Part shown: positions 48,628 to 59,552 of the stretch, piece by piece
How positions within the stretch are numbered: the stretch's first letter is position 1
Layout: every line of letters starts with the position of its first letter
Assembly: GCF_019668465.1 (NCBI RefSeq)
Contig: NZ_AP024828.1
Span: forward strand, 4,526,001 to 4,590,000
Length of the DNA: 64,000 nucleotides
Source: Mycobacterium senriense
Lineage (GTDB): Bacteria; Actinomycetota; Actinomycetes; Mycobacteriales; Mycobacteriaceae
Direction: 5' to 3'
Translations under genes and position numbers: made by a program
The notes under the pieces: generated by a model
What the model was told of the DNA's origin: nothing
Seen by the model: the letters and a program-made list of their open reading frames with translations, nothing else
Databases searched by the model: none

Positions 48628-50823
48628 ATGACTGATCGCGTGTCGGCGGGGAACTTGCGCGTCGCCCGAGTGCTCTACGACTTCGTTAACAACGAGGCCT
48701 TGCCCGGCACCGACATCGACCCGGACAGCTTCTGGGCGGGCGTCGACAAGGTGGTCACCGACCTCACCCCCAAGAACCAGGACTTGCTGCGCCGGCGCGA
48801 CGAGCTGCAGGCCCAGATCGACAAGTGGCACCGGCAGCGCGTCATCGAGCCGCTCGACATCGAGGCGTACCGTGAGTTCCTCATCGAAATCGGTTATCTG
48901 CAGCCCGAACCCGCGGACTTCACCATCACCACCTCCGGTGTGGACGACGAGATCACCACCACCGCCGGCCCGCAGCTGGTGGTGCCGGTGCTCAACGCGC
49001 GGTTCGCGCTGAACGCCGCCAACGCGCGCTGGGGCTCGCTCTACGACGCCTTGTACGGCACCGACGTCATCCCCGAGAGCGACGGCGCCGAGAAGGGCAC
49101 CAGCTACAACAAGGTGCGCGGCGACAAGGTGATCGCCTACGCGCGCAAGTTCCTCGATGAGGCCGTGCCCCTGGAATCCGGGTCGTGGGCCGACGCGACG
49201 GGCCTCAGTGTCGACGACGGCCAGCTCAAGGTCGCGACCGCCGACGGCTCCGTCGGACTGGCCGACCCGGAGAAGTTCGCCGGCTACACCGGCGAGCTCG
49301 GCTCCCCCAACTGGTCGGTGTTACTGGTCAACCACGGCCTGCACATCGAGATCCTGATCGACCCGGAATCGCCGATCGGCAAGACCGACTCCGCGGGCAT
49401 CAAGGACGTCGTCCTGGAATCGGCGATCACCACCATCATGGACTTCGAGGACTCGGTGGCCGCCGTCGACGCCGACGACAAGGTGCTCGGCTACCGCAAC
49501 TGGCTCGGGCTGAACAAGGGCGATCTGTCCGAGGACGTCGAAAAGGACGGCAAGACGTTTGCCCGGGTGCTCAATGAGGACCGCACCTACACCACCCCGG
49601 ACGGCGAGGGCGAACTGGTTCTGCCCGGCCGCAGCCTGATGTTCGTCCGCAACGTCGGCCACCTGATGACCAACGACGCGATTGTCGATGCCGAAGGCAA
49701 CGAGGTGTTCGAGGGCATCATGGATGCGCTGTTCACCGGCCTGACCGCGATCCACGGGCTCAAGACCGGTGACGCGAACGGACCCCTGGCCAACAGCCGC
49801 ACCGGATCCATCTACATCGTCAAGCCCAAGATGCACGGACCCGACGAGGTCGCCTACACCTGCGAGCTGTTCAGCCGCGTCGAAGACGTCCTCGGCCTGC
49901 CCCAGGGCACCCTCAAGGTGGGCATCATGGACGAGGAGCGGCGCACCACCGTCAACCTCAAGGCCTGCATCAAGGCCGCGGCCGACCGGGTCGTGTTCAT
50001 CAACACCGGCTTCCTGGACCGCACCGGCGACGAGATCCACACCTCGATGGAAGCCGGCCCGATGATCCGCAAGGGCGCGATGAAGAACACCACGTGGATC
50101 AAGGCGTACGAGGACGCCAACGTCGACATCGGCCTGGCCGCCGGCTTCAAGGGCAAGGCGCAGATCGGCAAGGGCATGTGGGCGATGACCGAGCTGATGG
50201 CCGACATGGTCGAGCAGAAGATCAGCCAGCCGAAGGCTGGCGCGACCACCGCGTGGGTGCCCTCACCGACGGCGGCCACCCTGCACGCGATGCACTACCA
50301 CTACGTCGACGTGGGTGCCGTGCAGGAGGAGCTCGCGGGCAAGAAGCGCACCACGATCGAGGAACTGCTGACCATCCCGCTGGCCAAGGAACTGGCGTGG
50401 GCTTCCGAGGAGATTCGCGAGGAGGTCGACAACAACTGCCAGTCCATCCTCGGCTACGTCGTGCGCTGGGTGGCGCAGGGCGTCGGCTGCTCCAAGGTGC
50501 CCGACATCCACGACGTGGCGCTCATGGAGGACCGTGCCACGTTGCGGATTTCGAGCCAGCTGCTGGCCAACTGGCTGCGCCACGGCGTGATCACCGAGGA
50601 GGACGTGCGGGCCAGCCTGGAGCGGATGGCCCCGCTGGTCGACGAGCAGAACGCCAAGGACGCGGCCTACCAGCCGATGGCGCCCAACTTCGACGACAGC
50701 CTGGCCTTCCTGGCCGCGCAGGACCTGATCCTCACCGGAACGCAGCAACCCAACGGCTACACCGAGCCGATCCTGCATCGCCGCCGGCGTGAGGCCAAGG
50801 CACACGCCGCGCAGTCGAATTGA
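48628..50823 (+). CDS. glcB: Malate synthase G (GlcB)
   Basis: 731-aa malate synthase G, orthologue of Rv1837c. It condenses glyoxylate and acetyl-CoA to malate in the glyoxylate shunt. Seen: [19 protein letters not shown] near the active site, [38 protein letters not shown] and the C-terminal [16 protein letters not shown]. Essential for growth on fatty acids in mycobacteria. ATG 48628 after a strong GGAGGAG. Confidence 0.97.
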   Translation: MTDRVSAGNLRVARVLYDFVNNEALPGTDIDPDSFWAGVDKVVTDLTPKNQDLLRRRDELQAQIDKWHRQRVIEPLDIEAYREFLIEIGYLQPEPADFTITTSGVDDEITTTAGPQLVVPVLNARFALNAANARWGSLYDALYGTDVIPESDGAEKGTSYNKVRGDKVIAYARKFLDEAVPLESGSWADATGLSVDDGQLKVATADGSVGLADPEKFAGYTGELGSPNWSVLLVNHGLHIEILIDPESPIGKTDSAGIKDVVLESAITTIMDFEDSVAAVDADDKVLGYRNWLGLNKGDLSEDVEKDGKTFARVLNEDRTYTTPDGEGELVLPGRSLMFVRNVGHLMTNDAIVDAEGNEVFEGIMDALFTGLTAIHGLKTGDANGPLANSRTGSIYIVKPKMHGPDEVAYTCELFSRVEDVLGLPQGTLKVGIMDEERRTTVNLKACIKAAADRVVFINTGFLDRTGDEIHTSMEAGPMIRKGAMKNTTWIKAYEDANVDIGLAAGFKGKAQIGKGMWAMTELMADMVEQKISQPKAGATTAWVPSPTAATLHAMHYHYVDVGAVQEELAGKKRTTIEELLTIPLAKELAWASEEIREEVDNNCQSILGYVVRWVAQGVGCSKVPDIHDVALMEDRATLRISSQLLANWLRHGVITEEDVRASLERMAPLVDEQNAKDAAYQPMAPNFDDSLAFLAAQDLILTGTQQPNGYTEPILHRRRREAKAHAAQSN

Positions 50824-50923
50824 GCCTGCGCTCAAATCGGGCTCGAACGTGTAATAGTGCCGGCGATGACTAAAATCGGCGCCGAGTTAACGATGGATCG
50901 ACGGAAAGGCCGCGGGCACTGCT

Positions 50924-53047
50924 ATGGGTAGGCACAGTGCGCCCGACCCTGACGACTTCCTCGACGAGCCATCTCACGACGACGGCGTCGACGAGCCGTC
51001 GCGCGGTGACGAGGCGGGACACCGCCACCGCGATGCGGGCGACGACGAAGAAGCCGACCTCTACTCGGACGAGGGTGACTATTCCGGCGAGGGTGAGTAC
51101 TCGGACGAGGGCTATTACTCCGACGAACGTCGCCATCCCGACGATGACGGGCGCTTCGCGGCGGGCGACGATCTCTACGCGGCCGAGGATTCGTTCGAAG
51201 ACAGCGCCGCTGACGATTACCCGGAGTTTCCGTCGCGCCCGGCTGCCGCCTCGAGCCAGGAGCCGCCGGCCTCCACACCGTCGCTCTTCCGGGGCGGGCA
51301 TCGTGGGCTCGCCGATCGGCTGGGTGGTCACCGCAGCGAGGGCGGCCGCCGCGGCGTCAGCATCGGCGTGATCGTGGCGCTGGTTGCGGTCGTGGTCGTG
51401 GTGGGATCGGTCATCCTGTGGAGCTTCTTCGGTGACGCGCTGTCCAAGCGGTCGCACACGGCGGCGGGCCGCTGCACGGGCGGCCAGGAGACGGTGGCCG
51501 TCGTCGCAGACCCGTCGATCGCCGATTCCATTCAGCAATTCGCGGAAAGCTACAACAAATCCGCCGGGCCGATCGGTGACCGCTGCGTGGTGGTGAGCGT
51601 CAAGCCGGCCAACTCCGACGCCGTGCTGAACGGCTTCATCGGCAAGTGGCCGGCGGAGCTGGGCGGCCAACCGGCGCTGTGGATTCCGGGCAGCTCGATC
51701 TCGGCCGCGCGGCTCGCCGGGGCGACGGCCCAGAAGACCGTCACCGAGAGCCATTCGCTGGTCACCTCGCCGGTGGTGCTGGCCATCCGCCCCCAACTCG
51801 CCCCGGCCCTGTCCAACCAGAACTGGGCGGCACTGCCCGGGCTGCAAACCAACCCGAATGCGTTGGCCGGGTCGAACCTACCCGCGTGGGGCTCGCTGCG
51901 CCTGGCGCTGCCGATGAACGGCAACGGGGACGCATCGTTTCTGGCCGGAGAGGCGGTGGCGGCCGCATCGGTCCCGCCCGGCGCCCCGGTGACGCAGGGC
52001 ACCGGCGCGGTGCGCAGCCTGCTGAGCGCCCAACCCAAGCTGGCCGACAACTCGCTCAACGAGGCGATGAACACGCTGCTGAAGTCCGGCGACCCCGCGA
52101 CCGCGCCCGTGCACGCGGTCGTCACCACCGAGCAGCAGCTGTTCCAGCGCGGCCAATCGTTGCCAGACGCCAAGGGCGCCTTGGGGTTCTGGCTGCCGCC
52201 CGGCTCTGCCGCGGTGGCCGACTACCCCACCGTGCTGCTCAGTGGCTCCTGGGTCAGCCGGGAGCAGGCCTCGGCGGCAAGTGAGTTCTCGCGTTTCATG
52301 CACAAGTCCGATCAGCTGGCCAAGCTGGCGAAGGCCGGCTTCCGCGTCAACGGGGTCAAACCGCCCAGCAGTCCGGTCACCGACTTCCCCGCGTTGCCGG
52401 CCGCGCTGTCGGTTGGCGATGAGCCGATGCGGGCCACCCTCGCCGAGGCGATGGCGAGCCCGTCGAGCGGACAGGCCACGACCATCATGCTCGACCAGTC
52501 GATGCCCGGCCAGGAAGGCGGAAAGTCCCGGCTGGCCAACGTGATCGGGACGCTGCAGGACAAGATCAAGGCGCTGCCCGGCACGGCGGTGGTTGGGCTG
52601 TGGACGTTCGACGGCCACGAGGGCCGCTCCGAGGTGGCGAGCGGGCCGCTGTCCGACGCGGTCAACGGCCAGCCGCGTTCGGCGGCGCTGACCGCCGCAC
52701 TGGACAAGCAGTACTCGTCGGGCGGCGGCGCGGTGTCCTTCACCACGCTGCGGATGCTCTACCAAGATATGCAGACTAACTACCATGCGGGACAGACCAA
52801 TTCGATCCTGCTGATCACCGCGGGACCGCACACCGACCAGTCACTGGACGGGCCGGGGCTGCAGGACTTCATCCGCAAGAGCGCCGATCCGGCCAAACCC
52901 ATCGCGGTGAATGTCATCGACTTCGGAGCCGACCCGGACCGGGCAACGTGGGAAGCGGTCGCCCAGCTCAGCGGCGGCGGCTATCAGAACCTGGCGACGT
53001 CGGCGTCCCCCGATCTCGCGTCGGCGGTCAACGCCTTCCTGAGCTGA
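50924..53047 (+). CDS. Substrate-binding/VWA-domain membrane-anchored protein (Rv1836c orthologue)
   Basis: 707-aa protein. An acidic, Asp/Glu/Tyr-rich cytoplasmic N-terminus (1-125) with repeats such as YSDEGDYSGEGEYSDEG, then one membrane helix at about 146-168. An extracytoplasmic solute-binding-like domain (about 180-500) is followed by a C-terminal von Willebrand A-type domain (about 515-707). The VWA metal site is degenerate: TTIMLDQSMPG keeps D-x-S but has Pro for the second Ser. Function unknown. GTG/ATG choice: ATG 50924. Just downstream of glcB (100 bp). Confidence 0.84.
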   Translation: MGRHSAPDPDDFLDEPSHDDGVDEPSRGDEAGHRHRDAGDDEEADLYSDEGDYSGEGEYSDEGYYSDERRHPDDDGRFAAGDDLYAAEDSFEDSAADDYPEFPSRPAAASSQEPPASTPSLFRGGHRGLADRLGGHRSEGGRRGVSIGVIVALVAVVVVVGSVILWSFFGDALSKRSHTAAGRCTGGQETVAVVADPSIADSIQQFAESYNKSAGPIGDRCVVVSVKPANSDAVLNGFIGKWPAELGGQPALWIPGSSISAARLAGATAQKTVTESHSLVTSPVVLAIRPQLAPALSNQNWAALPGLQTNPNALAGSNLPAWGSLRLALPMNGNGDASFLAGEAVAAASVPPGAPVTQGTGAVRSLLSAQPKLADNSLNEAMNTLLKSGDPATAPVHAVVTTEQQLFQRGQSLPDAKGALGFWLPPGSAAVADYPTVLLSGSWVSREQASAASEFSRFMHKSDQLAKLAKAGFRVNGVKPPSSPVTDFPALPAALSVGDEPMRATLAEAMASPSSGQATTIMLDQSMPGQEGGKSRLANVIGTLQDKIKALPGTAVVGLWTFDGHEGRSEVASGPLSDAVNGQPRSAALTAALDKQYSSGGGAVSFTTLRMLYQDMQTNYHAGQTNSILLITAGPHTDQSLDGPGLQDFIRKSADPAKPIAVNVIDFGADPDRATWEAVAQLSGGGYQNLATSASPDLASAVNAFLS

Positions 53048-53106
53048 CGGCGCGAGTCGGCGCCGCCCGACGGCGGCTACCAACCGCTTGCCGGGTGTAA
53101 ATCGTT

Positions 53107-53166
53107 CGCGAGCGTAACCTGGCGGCGAAAAATCGGGCTGAAATTCGCAGTGGCGTTACGCTCGCG
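53107..53166. repeat. 12-bp perfect inverted repeat with 36-nt core
   Basis: CGCGAGCGTAAC (53107-53118) and GTTACGCTCGCG (53155-53166) flank an AT-richer core (aaaaatcgggctgaaattcg). It lies between the Rv1836c-like gene and the dehalogenase gene. The size and shape suit a miniature palindromic element or a large terminator. Confidence 0.65.
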
Positions 53167-53235
53167 GCCGGACTCGAGGTCTCCGTCATGTCACACCCCG
53201 GGCCTACCATCATGAGCGCTACCCGAAGGAGCGCC

Positions 53236-54096
53236 ATGAGCATCGATTTCACGCCGGACCCCACCCTGTACCCGTTTCAATCCCGCTGGTTCGACAGCTC
53301 GCAGGGGCGCATCCACTACATCGACGAAGGTGACGGCCCGTCGATCCTGCTGTGTCACGGGAACCCGACATGGAGCTTTCTGTATCGCAACGTCGTCATC
53401 GCGTTGCGCGACAAGTTCCGTTGCATCGCACCGGATTACCTGGGTTTCGGCCTCTCGGATCGACCCGCGGGGTTCGGTTACAAGGTGGACCAGCACGCCC
53501 GGGTGGTCGGCGAGTTGGTCGATCATCTGGGCCTCGCCGGCTACCTCACGATGGGTCAGGACTGGGGTGGCCCCATCGGCATGGCGGTCGCGGTGGAGCG
53601 CGCCGAGCGGGTCCGCGGCGTCGTCCTGGGCAACACCTGGTTCTGGCCGGCGGACGTGCTGACCACCAAGATCTTCAGCCGGGTGATGGGCAGCCCGCCG
53701 CTGCAGTACGCGATCCTGCGCCACAATTTCTTCGTCGAGCGCCTCGTTCCAGCGGGAACCCAGCACCGCCCCAGCGACGCGGTGATGGAGCACTATCGGG
53801 CCGTGCAGCCCACCCCCGAGGCGCGCAGGGGTGTCGCCGAGATGCCCAAGCAGATCTTGGCCGCCCATCCCCTGCTGGCGCGGCTCGCCCGGGAGGTGCC
53901 GGCCAAGCTAGGCGCCAAACCCGCCCTGTTCGTTTGGGGCATGAAGGACTTCGCCTTCAGGCCCGGCCCTACCCTCCCGCGGCTGCGCGCGGCCTTTCCC
54001 GACCATGTCCTCGTCGAACTGCCCGACGCCAAGCACTTCATCCAAGAGGACGCACCGGATCAGATCGCCGCGGCGATCATCGATCGGTTCGGCTGA
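53236..54096 (+). CDS. Haloalkane dehalogenase-like alpha/beta hydrolase (Rv1833c orthologue)
   Basis: 286-aa alpha/beta hydrolase, the same length as Rv1833c. HGNPTWSFLYRN carries the halide-stabilising Asn, nucleophile Asp in GQDWGGPIG with the second halide Trp, acid region WGMKDFAF, and catalytic His in DAKHFIQED. All parts of a haloalkane dehalogenase catalytic pentad are present, so hydrolysis of haloalkanes is plausible; the physiological substrate is unknown. ATG 53236 follows GAAGGAG. It converges with gcvP with a 12-bp gap. Confidence 0.9.
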   Translation: MSIDFTPDPTLYPFQSRWFDSSQGRIHYIDEGDGPSILLCHGNPTWSFLYRNVVIALRDKFRCIAPDYLGFGLSDRPAGFGYKVDQHARVVGELVDHLGLAGYLTMGQDWGGPIGMAVAVERAERVRGVVLGNTWFWPADVLTTKIFSRVMGSPPLQYAILRHNFFVERLVPAGTQHRPSDAVMEHYRAVQPTPEARRGVAEMPKQILAAHPLLARLAREVPAKLGAKPALFVWGMKDFAFRPGPTLPRLRAAFPDHVLVELPDAKHFIQEDAPDQIAAAIIDRFG

Positions 54097-54108
54097 CTCA
54101 ACCGTCGG

Positions 54109-56940
54109 CTAGGCGAACGCCTCCACCGGCGGACACGAGCAGACCAGGTTGCGGTCGCCGTAGGCGCCGTCGATGCGACGCACCGGCGGCCACACCTTGG
54201 GCCGGAACTCCTTGCCCAGCGGATAGGCGGCCCGCTCCCGGGTGTACGGATGGTCCCAGTCGCTGACCACCAGGCATTCGGCCGTATGCGGTGCACCCCG
54301 CAGCGGGTTGTCGTCGACGGTCCACTCCCCCGCACCCACCTGGTCGATCTCGCCGCGGATGGCGATCATGGCGTCGCAGAACGCGTCGACTTCGGTCAGG
54401 GTCTCGCTCTCGGTGGGTTCCACCATCAGCGTGCCGGCCACCGGGAAACTCATGGTAGGGGCGTGAAAACCGTAGTCCGCCAAGCGCTTCGCCACGTCGT
54501 CGACCGTGACGCCGGTGGACTTGGTGATGCCACGCAGATCCAGGATGCACTCGTGGGCGACCATGCCGTTCTCACCCGTGTAGAGCACCGGGAAGTACTC
54601 GTCGAGGCGGCGGGCGATGTAGTTGGCCGACGCGATCGCGGTCAGCGATGCCGCGCGCAGGCCGTCGGCGCCCATCATCCTGATGTAGGCCCAGCTGATC
54701 GGCAGGATCGAGGCCGAGCCGTAGGGCGCCGCGGACACCGGATGCCCCTGGGGCAGCTCGGGGGCGTGCGGGTGCCCCGGCAGGAACGGCGCCAGATGCG
54801 ACCGCACCGCCACCGGCCCGACGCCGGGTCCACCACCGCCGTGCGGGATGCAGAACGTTTTGTGCAGGTTCAGGTGGCTGACGTCGCCGCCGAACTTGCC
54901 CGGCCGCGCCAGGCCGACCAGGGCGTTGAGATTGGCGCCGTCGACGTACACCTGGCCGCCGGCGTCGTGCACGGCCGCACAGATCTCGGCGATGTCGTGC
55001 TCGTACACGCCGTGCGTGGACGGATAGGTGATCATCAGCGTCGACAGCCGCTCGGCGTGTTCGCTGACCTTGGCCCGCAGGTCGTCGAGGTCGACGTCGC
55101 CGTTGTCCAGGCAGGCCACCACCACCACCCGCATCCCGGCCAGCGCCGCCGATGCCGCGTTGGTGCCGTGCGCACTGGACGGGATGAGGCAGATGTCGCG
55201 GTGCGGTTCGCCGCGGCTGGCGTGGTAGTCGTGAATGGCCAGCAGGCCGGCGTACTCGCCCTGCGACCCGGCGTTGGGTTGCAGGGAGACGGCGTCGTAG
55301 CCGGTGATCTGCACCAGCCAGGTCTCCAGGTCGGCGATCAGACGCCGCAGCCCGGGGGTGTCCGACGCCGGCGCGAAGGGGTGCTGGCGGGCGAACTCGG
55401 GCCAGGTGATGGGCTCCATCTCCGCGGCGGCGTTCAGCTTCATGGTGCACGAACCCAGCGGAATCATGCTGCGGTCCAAGGCAATGTCTTTGTCGGCCAG
55501 CGCGCGCAGGTAGCGCATCATTGCGGTCTCGGTGCGGTACTGGGTGAACGCGGGATGGGTGAGGAACTCCGAGGTGCGGGTGATGATGCCGGCACCGGCA
55601 CCGACCTGCCCAGTGGCGTGCAGTCCGAAGGCCTCGAGCACGGCGGCGACGTGCTCGCCGGTGGTGACCTCGTCGCAGGCCACCGACACGTGGTCGTCGT
55701 CGACCTGCCAGAGGTTGATGCCGTGCGCTTTGGCCGCGGCGATCACCTCGGCGGCGCGTCCGGGCACCCGGGCCAGCACGGTGTCGAAGTACGTGTCGTG
55801 CACCAACGCATCGCCGAGGGCGGCGGCGATCGCCTCGGCGTAACCGTGCACCCGGCGCGCGATCGCGGTCAGCCCCTCGGCGCCGTGGTAGCTGGCGTAC
55901 ATCGCCGCCATCACGGCCAGCAGCACCTGCGCGGTACAGATGTTGCTGGTCGCCTTGTCACGGCGAATGTGCTGCTCGCGCGTCTGCAACGCCAGCCGGT
56001 AGGCCGGCGTCCCGTCGGCGTCCAGCGACACACCCACCAGCCGGCCGGGCAGCTGACGCGCGTGGTTGGCATGCACCGCCAGGTAGCCGGCGTGCGGTCC
56101 ACCGAATCCCATTGGCACACCGAATCTTTGGGTGGTGCCGAAGGCGACGTCGGCGCCGATCTCACCGGGCGGCGTGATCAGCGTCATGGCGAGCAGGTCG
56201 GCGCCGATGGCAACCAGCGCGCCCCGGTCGTGCGCCTGCTCCACCAGGCCCGTCCAGTCGGTGACCCGACCACTGGCCCCGGGCAGCTGTGCGATGACGC
56301 CGAAGAAGTCGCCGTCCGGCAGCCCGTCGCGCAGGTCGGCGGTCACGATCTCGATGCCCAGCGGCTTCGCCCGGGTGGCCAGGATGGCCGCGGTCTGGGC
56401 GAAGACGTCGGCGTCCACCGCCAGGCGGGTGGCCTTTCCACGCGCCGCGCGGTGCATCAACGTCATGGCCTCGGCCGCCGCGGTACCCTCGTCGAGCATC
56501 GAGGCGTTGGCGACCTCAAGGCCGGTCAGGTCGGCGACCATGGTCTGGAAATTCAGCAGCGCCTCGAGCCGGCCCTGGCTGATCTCGGGCTGGTACGGCG
56601 TGTAGGCCGTGTACCAAGCCGGGTTCTCCAAGATGTTGCGCAGCAACACCGGCGGCGTGAGCGTGTCGTAGTAGCCCTGCCCGATCATGGACACGGCCAC
56701 CGTGTTGGCCTCGGCCAATGACCGCAGCTCGGATAGCGCCTCGGTCTCAGTGGCGGCCGGCGGCAGCTGGTCGAGACCGGGCGCGGCGCCACCGGCGGTG
56801 AGCCGGTCCAGGATGCCGGCCGGAAGCGCCTTGGCGGCCAGCTCGTCGAGCGAGTCGACGCCGATGACGGCGAGCATGGCCGCCACAGCCTGGCCGTCCG
56901 GGCCGATGTGCCGAGCCGCGAAAGTGAATTGATCGGACAC
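54109..56940 (-). CDS. gcvP: Glycine dehydrogenase (decarboxylating), P protein
   Basis: 943-aa single-chain P protein (gcvB in M. tuberculosis, Rv1832), which decarboxylates glycine and loads the aminomethyl group onto GcvH. PLP Lys694 in [17 protein letters not shown]-terminal half has ARHIGPD and the C-terminal half [22 protein letters not shown] 56940 with CAGGAG upstream. Directly downstream of a tandem glycine riboswitch; gcvH lies about 3.4 kb away in the same strand, and gcvT is not in this window. Confidence 0.97.
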   Translation of the reverse strand: MSDQFTFAARHIGPDGQAVAAMLAVIGVDSLDELAAKALPAGILDRLTAGGAAPGLDQLPPAATETEALSELRSLAEANTVAVSMIGQGYYDTLTPPVLLRNILENPAWYTAYTPYQPEISQGRLEALLNFQTMVADLTGLEVANASMLDEGTAAAEAMTLMHRAARGKATRLAVDADVFAQTAAILATRAKPLGIEIVTADLRDGLPDGDFFGVIAQLPGASGRVTDWTGLVEQAHDRGALVAIGADLLAMTLITPPGEIGADVAFGTTQRFGVPMGFGGPHAGYLAVHANHARQLPGRLVGVSLDADGTPAYRLALQTREQHIRRDKATSNICTAQVLLAVMAAMYASYHGAEGLTAIARRVHGYAEAIAAALGDALVHDTYFDTVLARVPGRAAEVIAAAKAHGINLWQVDDDHVSVACDEVTTGEHVAAVLEAFGLHATGQVGAGAGIITRTSEFLTHPAFTQYRTETAMMRYLRALADKDIALDRSMIPLGSCTMKLNAAAEMEPITWPEFARQHPFAPASDTPGLRRLIADLETWLVQITGYDAVSLQPNAGSQGEYAGLLAIHDYHASRGEPHRDICLIPSSAHGTNAASAALAGMRVVVVACLDNGDVDLDDLRAKVSEHAERLSTLMITYPSTHGVYEHDIAEICAAVHDAGGQVYVDGANLNALVGLARPGKFGGDVSHLNLHKTFCIPHGGGGPGVGPVAVRSHLAPFLPGHPHAPELPQGHPVSAAPYGSASILPISWAYIRMMGADGLRAASLTAIASANYIARRLDEYFPVLYTGENGMVAHECILDLRGITKSTGVTVDDVAKRLADYGFHAPTMSFPVAGTLMVEPTESETLTEVDAFCDAMIAIRGEIDQVGAGEWTVDDNPLRGAPHTAECLVVSDWDHPYTRERAAYPLGKEFRPKVWPPVRRIDGAYGDRNLVCSCPPVEAFA

Positions 56941-56989
56941 TGGAAACTCCTGGGTAGGCGGGCGAAGACATATGAAGGCAGAGGACTAA

Positions 56990-57212
56990 CGGCCCTCTCC
57001 CTCTGTCTTCACCCGTTCGCCGGGCGCCTGAGAGATTCGGTGCCCGATGCTGCCCGAGCGCCTTTCCCCATCGGCGGGCGCAGACCGTGGTCCTCGCCGC
57101 TTTCCAGAGGCATCATGATTTCGCGCGGTCCGGGTGCCTGAGAGGTTGACGGAGAGGTGTTGCTCCTTCGGCGTCCGTGGCTGGCAGCCACGGAACTCTC
57201 CCGCTCGAATGC
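56990..57212 (-). promoter_or_regulatory. Tandem glycine riboswitch upstream of gcvP
   Basis: Two glycine aptamers in series on the minus strand. The first (about 57212-57122) has GGGAGAG, GCCGAAGGAGCAA and AACCTCTCAGGCACC (complement 57132-57147). The second (about 57118-56990) has CTCTGGAAAG and AATCTCTCAGGCGCCC (complement 57022-57037). The two CTCAGGC motifs are exactly 110 bp apart. About 50 nt separate the last aptamer from the gcvP start, space for an expression platform. Glycine should switch gcvP on. Confidence 0.93.
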
Positions 57213-57263
57213 GATGCGCAGCCCAGTTTACTCGGCCGCTCGGGCCAGGTGCGGGCGCGCCGC

Positions 57264-57893
57264 TCAGCCGATTTTGCGGTCGCGGTGCTTGCGCCGGGAC
57301 GCCAGCTCGTCCTCGGGCTCGGCGATCGACTCGCCGCCGTCGGCCCGCTCACCGGGGAAGTCCGCGATGACGCCGGTCAGCTCGCGCATGGCGCCCGAGA
57401 CCGCGATGCCGAAGACGCCCTGCCCGCCCTGCAGCAGGTCGACGACCTCTTCGGCCGACGTGCACTCGTAAACGGTGGTGCCGTCGGAGAACAGGGTGAT
57501 GTTGGCCAGATCCTGGACACCGCGCTGACGCAGGTGATCGACCGCGACGCGGATGTTGTGCAACGAGATCCCGGTGTCCAGCAACCGCTTGACGATCTTG
57601 AGGACGAGGATGTCCTTGAACGAGTAGAGCCGCTGGCTGCCGGAGCCGGCCGCGCTGCGGATCGACGGGACCACCAGCGAGGTGCGTGCCCAGTAGTCCA
57701 GCTGCCGGTACGTGATGCCGGCGATCTGGCAGGCGCTCGGACCGCGGTAGCCGACCAGCTCGTCGGGCACGGAGTCGTCCGGGAAAAGCCCCGGCTGCAC
57801 GGGTGCGCTGGCTACGGTGACGGGGCGGTCACTGGCCGCCGGGCTACCGCTGTCGGCTAAGTTGAGCTGCTCTTGGCGTGGCTGCTCGCTCAC
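57264..57893 (-). CDS. resR: MerR-family regulator ResR/McdR (Rv1830 orthologue)
   Basis: 209-aa MerR-type regulator with its HTH at about 45-120 ([40 protein letters not shown]) and a long C-terminal region without an obvious metal-Cys site. In M. tuberculosis Rv1830 affects cell division timing and antibiotic resilience through whiB2. ATG 57893. Separated by 298 bp from the DUF151 gene upstream, and followed by the gcvP riboswitch. Confidence 0.9.
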   Translation of the reverse strand: MSEQPRQEQLNLADSGSPAASDRPVTVASAPVQPGLFPDDSVPDELVGYRGPSACQIAGITYRQLDYWARTSLVVPSIRSAAGSGSQRLYSFKDILVLKIVKRLLDTGISLHNIRVAVDHLRQRGVQDLANITLFSDGTTVYECTSAEEVVDLLQGGQGVFGIAVSGAMRELTGVIADFPGERADGGESIAEPEDELASRRKHRDRKIG

Positions 57894-58191
57894 GGTGGTT
57901 CCTCTCCGCGATCGCGCTCTCGTCGTTAGCTGCGTCTAAGGCTGCACTGCATTGCAGCCACGTTTGCTCAGGCCCGAGTGCTAGTAGAGCTTACGCTTTT
58001 TCACAGCCGCCGCGCCTGTTGTCGCGATCAAAGTATGGCCGCCGCGGGGTCAAGTGGGCGGGCTATCCGCCAGCGTGTCGACATCACGGTGTGGTTTGAG
58101 ATGGATCCGTGATGTCGTCATCCAGGCTAAACCAGCCACCCGCCGTTCCCAAGCGCTGTGGTAGCGCGTTTGCGCGAGGCCGGACTGCCCG
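57894..58191. promoter_or_regulatory. 298-bp resR upstream region with stem-loop
   Basis: Non-coding. It holds an 11-bp perfect inverted repeat, CGACATCACGG (58079-58089) and CCGTGATGTCG (58107-58117), with a 17-nt loop. That could end the transcript from the DUF151 gene or be a regulator site for resR. Confidence 0.55.
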
Positions 58192-58686
58192 CTAGGTGGC
58201 TTTGAAATCGTCCGGGGACACGCTGTCGAGAAATTCTTTGAACTTCTCCACCTCGTCCTCCCGGACGGCGGTGCCACCTTCCTCGTCGGTCTCGTCGGGA
58301 ATCAGCAGGCCGGCCTGGGCAAGCACGCCTTCTTCGACATAGATCGGAACGCCGACACGCAACGCGATCGCCACCGAGTCCGAGGGCCGCGCCGACACGG
58401 TGATGTTGCGGTCGAACACCAGGTCAGCGTAGAAAGTGCCCTCTTGCAGATCGACGATCCGCACCTCTTTCAGCGAATGCCCAAGCGCGGCAATGACATC
58501 CCTGATCAGATCGTGCGTCAACGGGCGCGGGGGCTCAACGCCTTGCTGCTCGAGGGCGATGGCGGCGGCCTCCGACTGACCGATCCAGATCGGAAGGTAA
58601 CGGTCACCGTTGGTTTCGCGCAGCAACAACACCGGCTGGTTCTGCGGCTGCTCTACGCGAATGCCGACAACACGAACTTCACCCAT
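58192..58686 (-). CDS. DUF151 bifunctional nuclease-family protein (Rv1829 orthologue)
   Basis: 164-aa BFN/DUF151 protein, the same length as Rv1829. MGEVRVVGIRVEQPQNQPVL, RYLPIWIGQSEAAAIAL and ARPSDSVAIALRVGVPIYV are diagnostic. Plant and bacterial relatives have been described as single-strand nucleases; activity here is not shown. ATG 58686. Third from the 5' side in the garA-MerR-DUF151 run. Confidence 0.87.
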   Translation of the reverse strand: MGEVRVVGIRVEQPQNQPVLLLRETNGDRYLPIWIGQSEAAAIALEQQGVEPPRPLTHDLIRDVIAALGHSLKEVRIVDLQEGTFYADLVFDRNITVSARPSDSVAIALRVGVPIYVEEGVLAQAGLLIPDETDEEGGTAVREDEVEKFKEFLDSVSPDDFKAT

Positions 58687-58799
58687 TTGTGTCTGCCCTC
58701 CGCATTAGTGCGCCGGTTGGATTGGTGCCCGGCAGTGGACGGCGAGGTCAAAAGTCCGCCCTGCTGCCGAAAACCAAGCTGTCGACCGAAGTCTAGTCC

Positions 58800-59552
58800 T
58801 CAGCGATCCAGAACGTCGCGAACGGCGGATTTGATCAGCGACGTGTGCAACGTGATCGCGAGCGCCGCGACTTCGCGCGCCAAATCGTCTGCGCGGTCGC
58901 GCGCACCGGCCTTGCCGGCTTTGACTACCGGCCCGGCGATTTGGGCGATCAGGTCCGACTGGCGATCGGCGGCCGAGCGGAAAGCGCGCAGATGCCGCGG
59001 CTCGACACCGTAATCCGACAGTGCCCGCGCGCACTGCAGGATGACGACGGCGTGCTCGTCGAAAAAACCGGCCGGCCCGGTGGTGATGACTCCGGCCTTG
59101 AGGAGCGCGATCAGCAGGTCGTCCGCCACGCCCGCGCGGTTGAGCAGCTCTTCGCGGCTCAGCCGCACGTGGCTGGGGGCCACTGCCGAGGTGTCGGAGC
59201 GCACGTCCGCCCCGGTGGCTTCCCCGGTGCCCGCCACGGAGACCAGCCGCGGGACGGAATACGGACCCTTGACGGGCGGCAGCTCACCGTCGGGCTGGGC
59301 GTCCAGTTGCGCCCTGATGACCTTCAGCGGCAGGTAGTGATCACGTTGCGCGGTAAGGATGAACCGCAACCGCGCGCAGTCGTACGCGGTGAACCTTCGA
59401 TACCCCGACGCGGCCCGCTGCGGCGTCACCAGCCCCTCGGCCTCCAAGAAGCGGATCTTGGAGATGGTGACATCGGGGAAGTCCGGCCTCAGCAGTTCCA
59501 GGACCGCCCCAATCGACATCCCGGCCAGTGCCGAGCTATCGGGTGCGCTCAC
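58800..59552 (-). CDS. MerR-family transcriptional regulator (Rv1828 orthologue)
   Basis: 250-aa regulator with MerR HTH at about 10-85 ([40 protein letters not shown]) and a second helical domain in the C-terminal part. The GTG start at 59552 shares its G with the garA stop (TAGTG), so translation is coupled. Target and signal unknown. Confidence 0.88.
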   Translation of the reverse strand: MSAPDSSALAGMSIGAVLELLRPDFPDVTISKIRFLEAEGLVTPQRAASGYRRFTAYDCARLRFILTAQRDHYLPLKVIRAQLDAQPDGELPPVKGPYSVPRLVSVAGTGEATGADVRSDTSAVAPSHVRLSREELLNRAGVADDLLIALLKAGVITTGPAGFFDEHAVVILQCARALSDYGVEPRHLRAFRSAADRQSDLIAQIAGPVVKAGKAGARDRADDLAREVAALAITLHTSLIKSAVRDVLDR

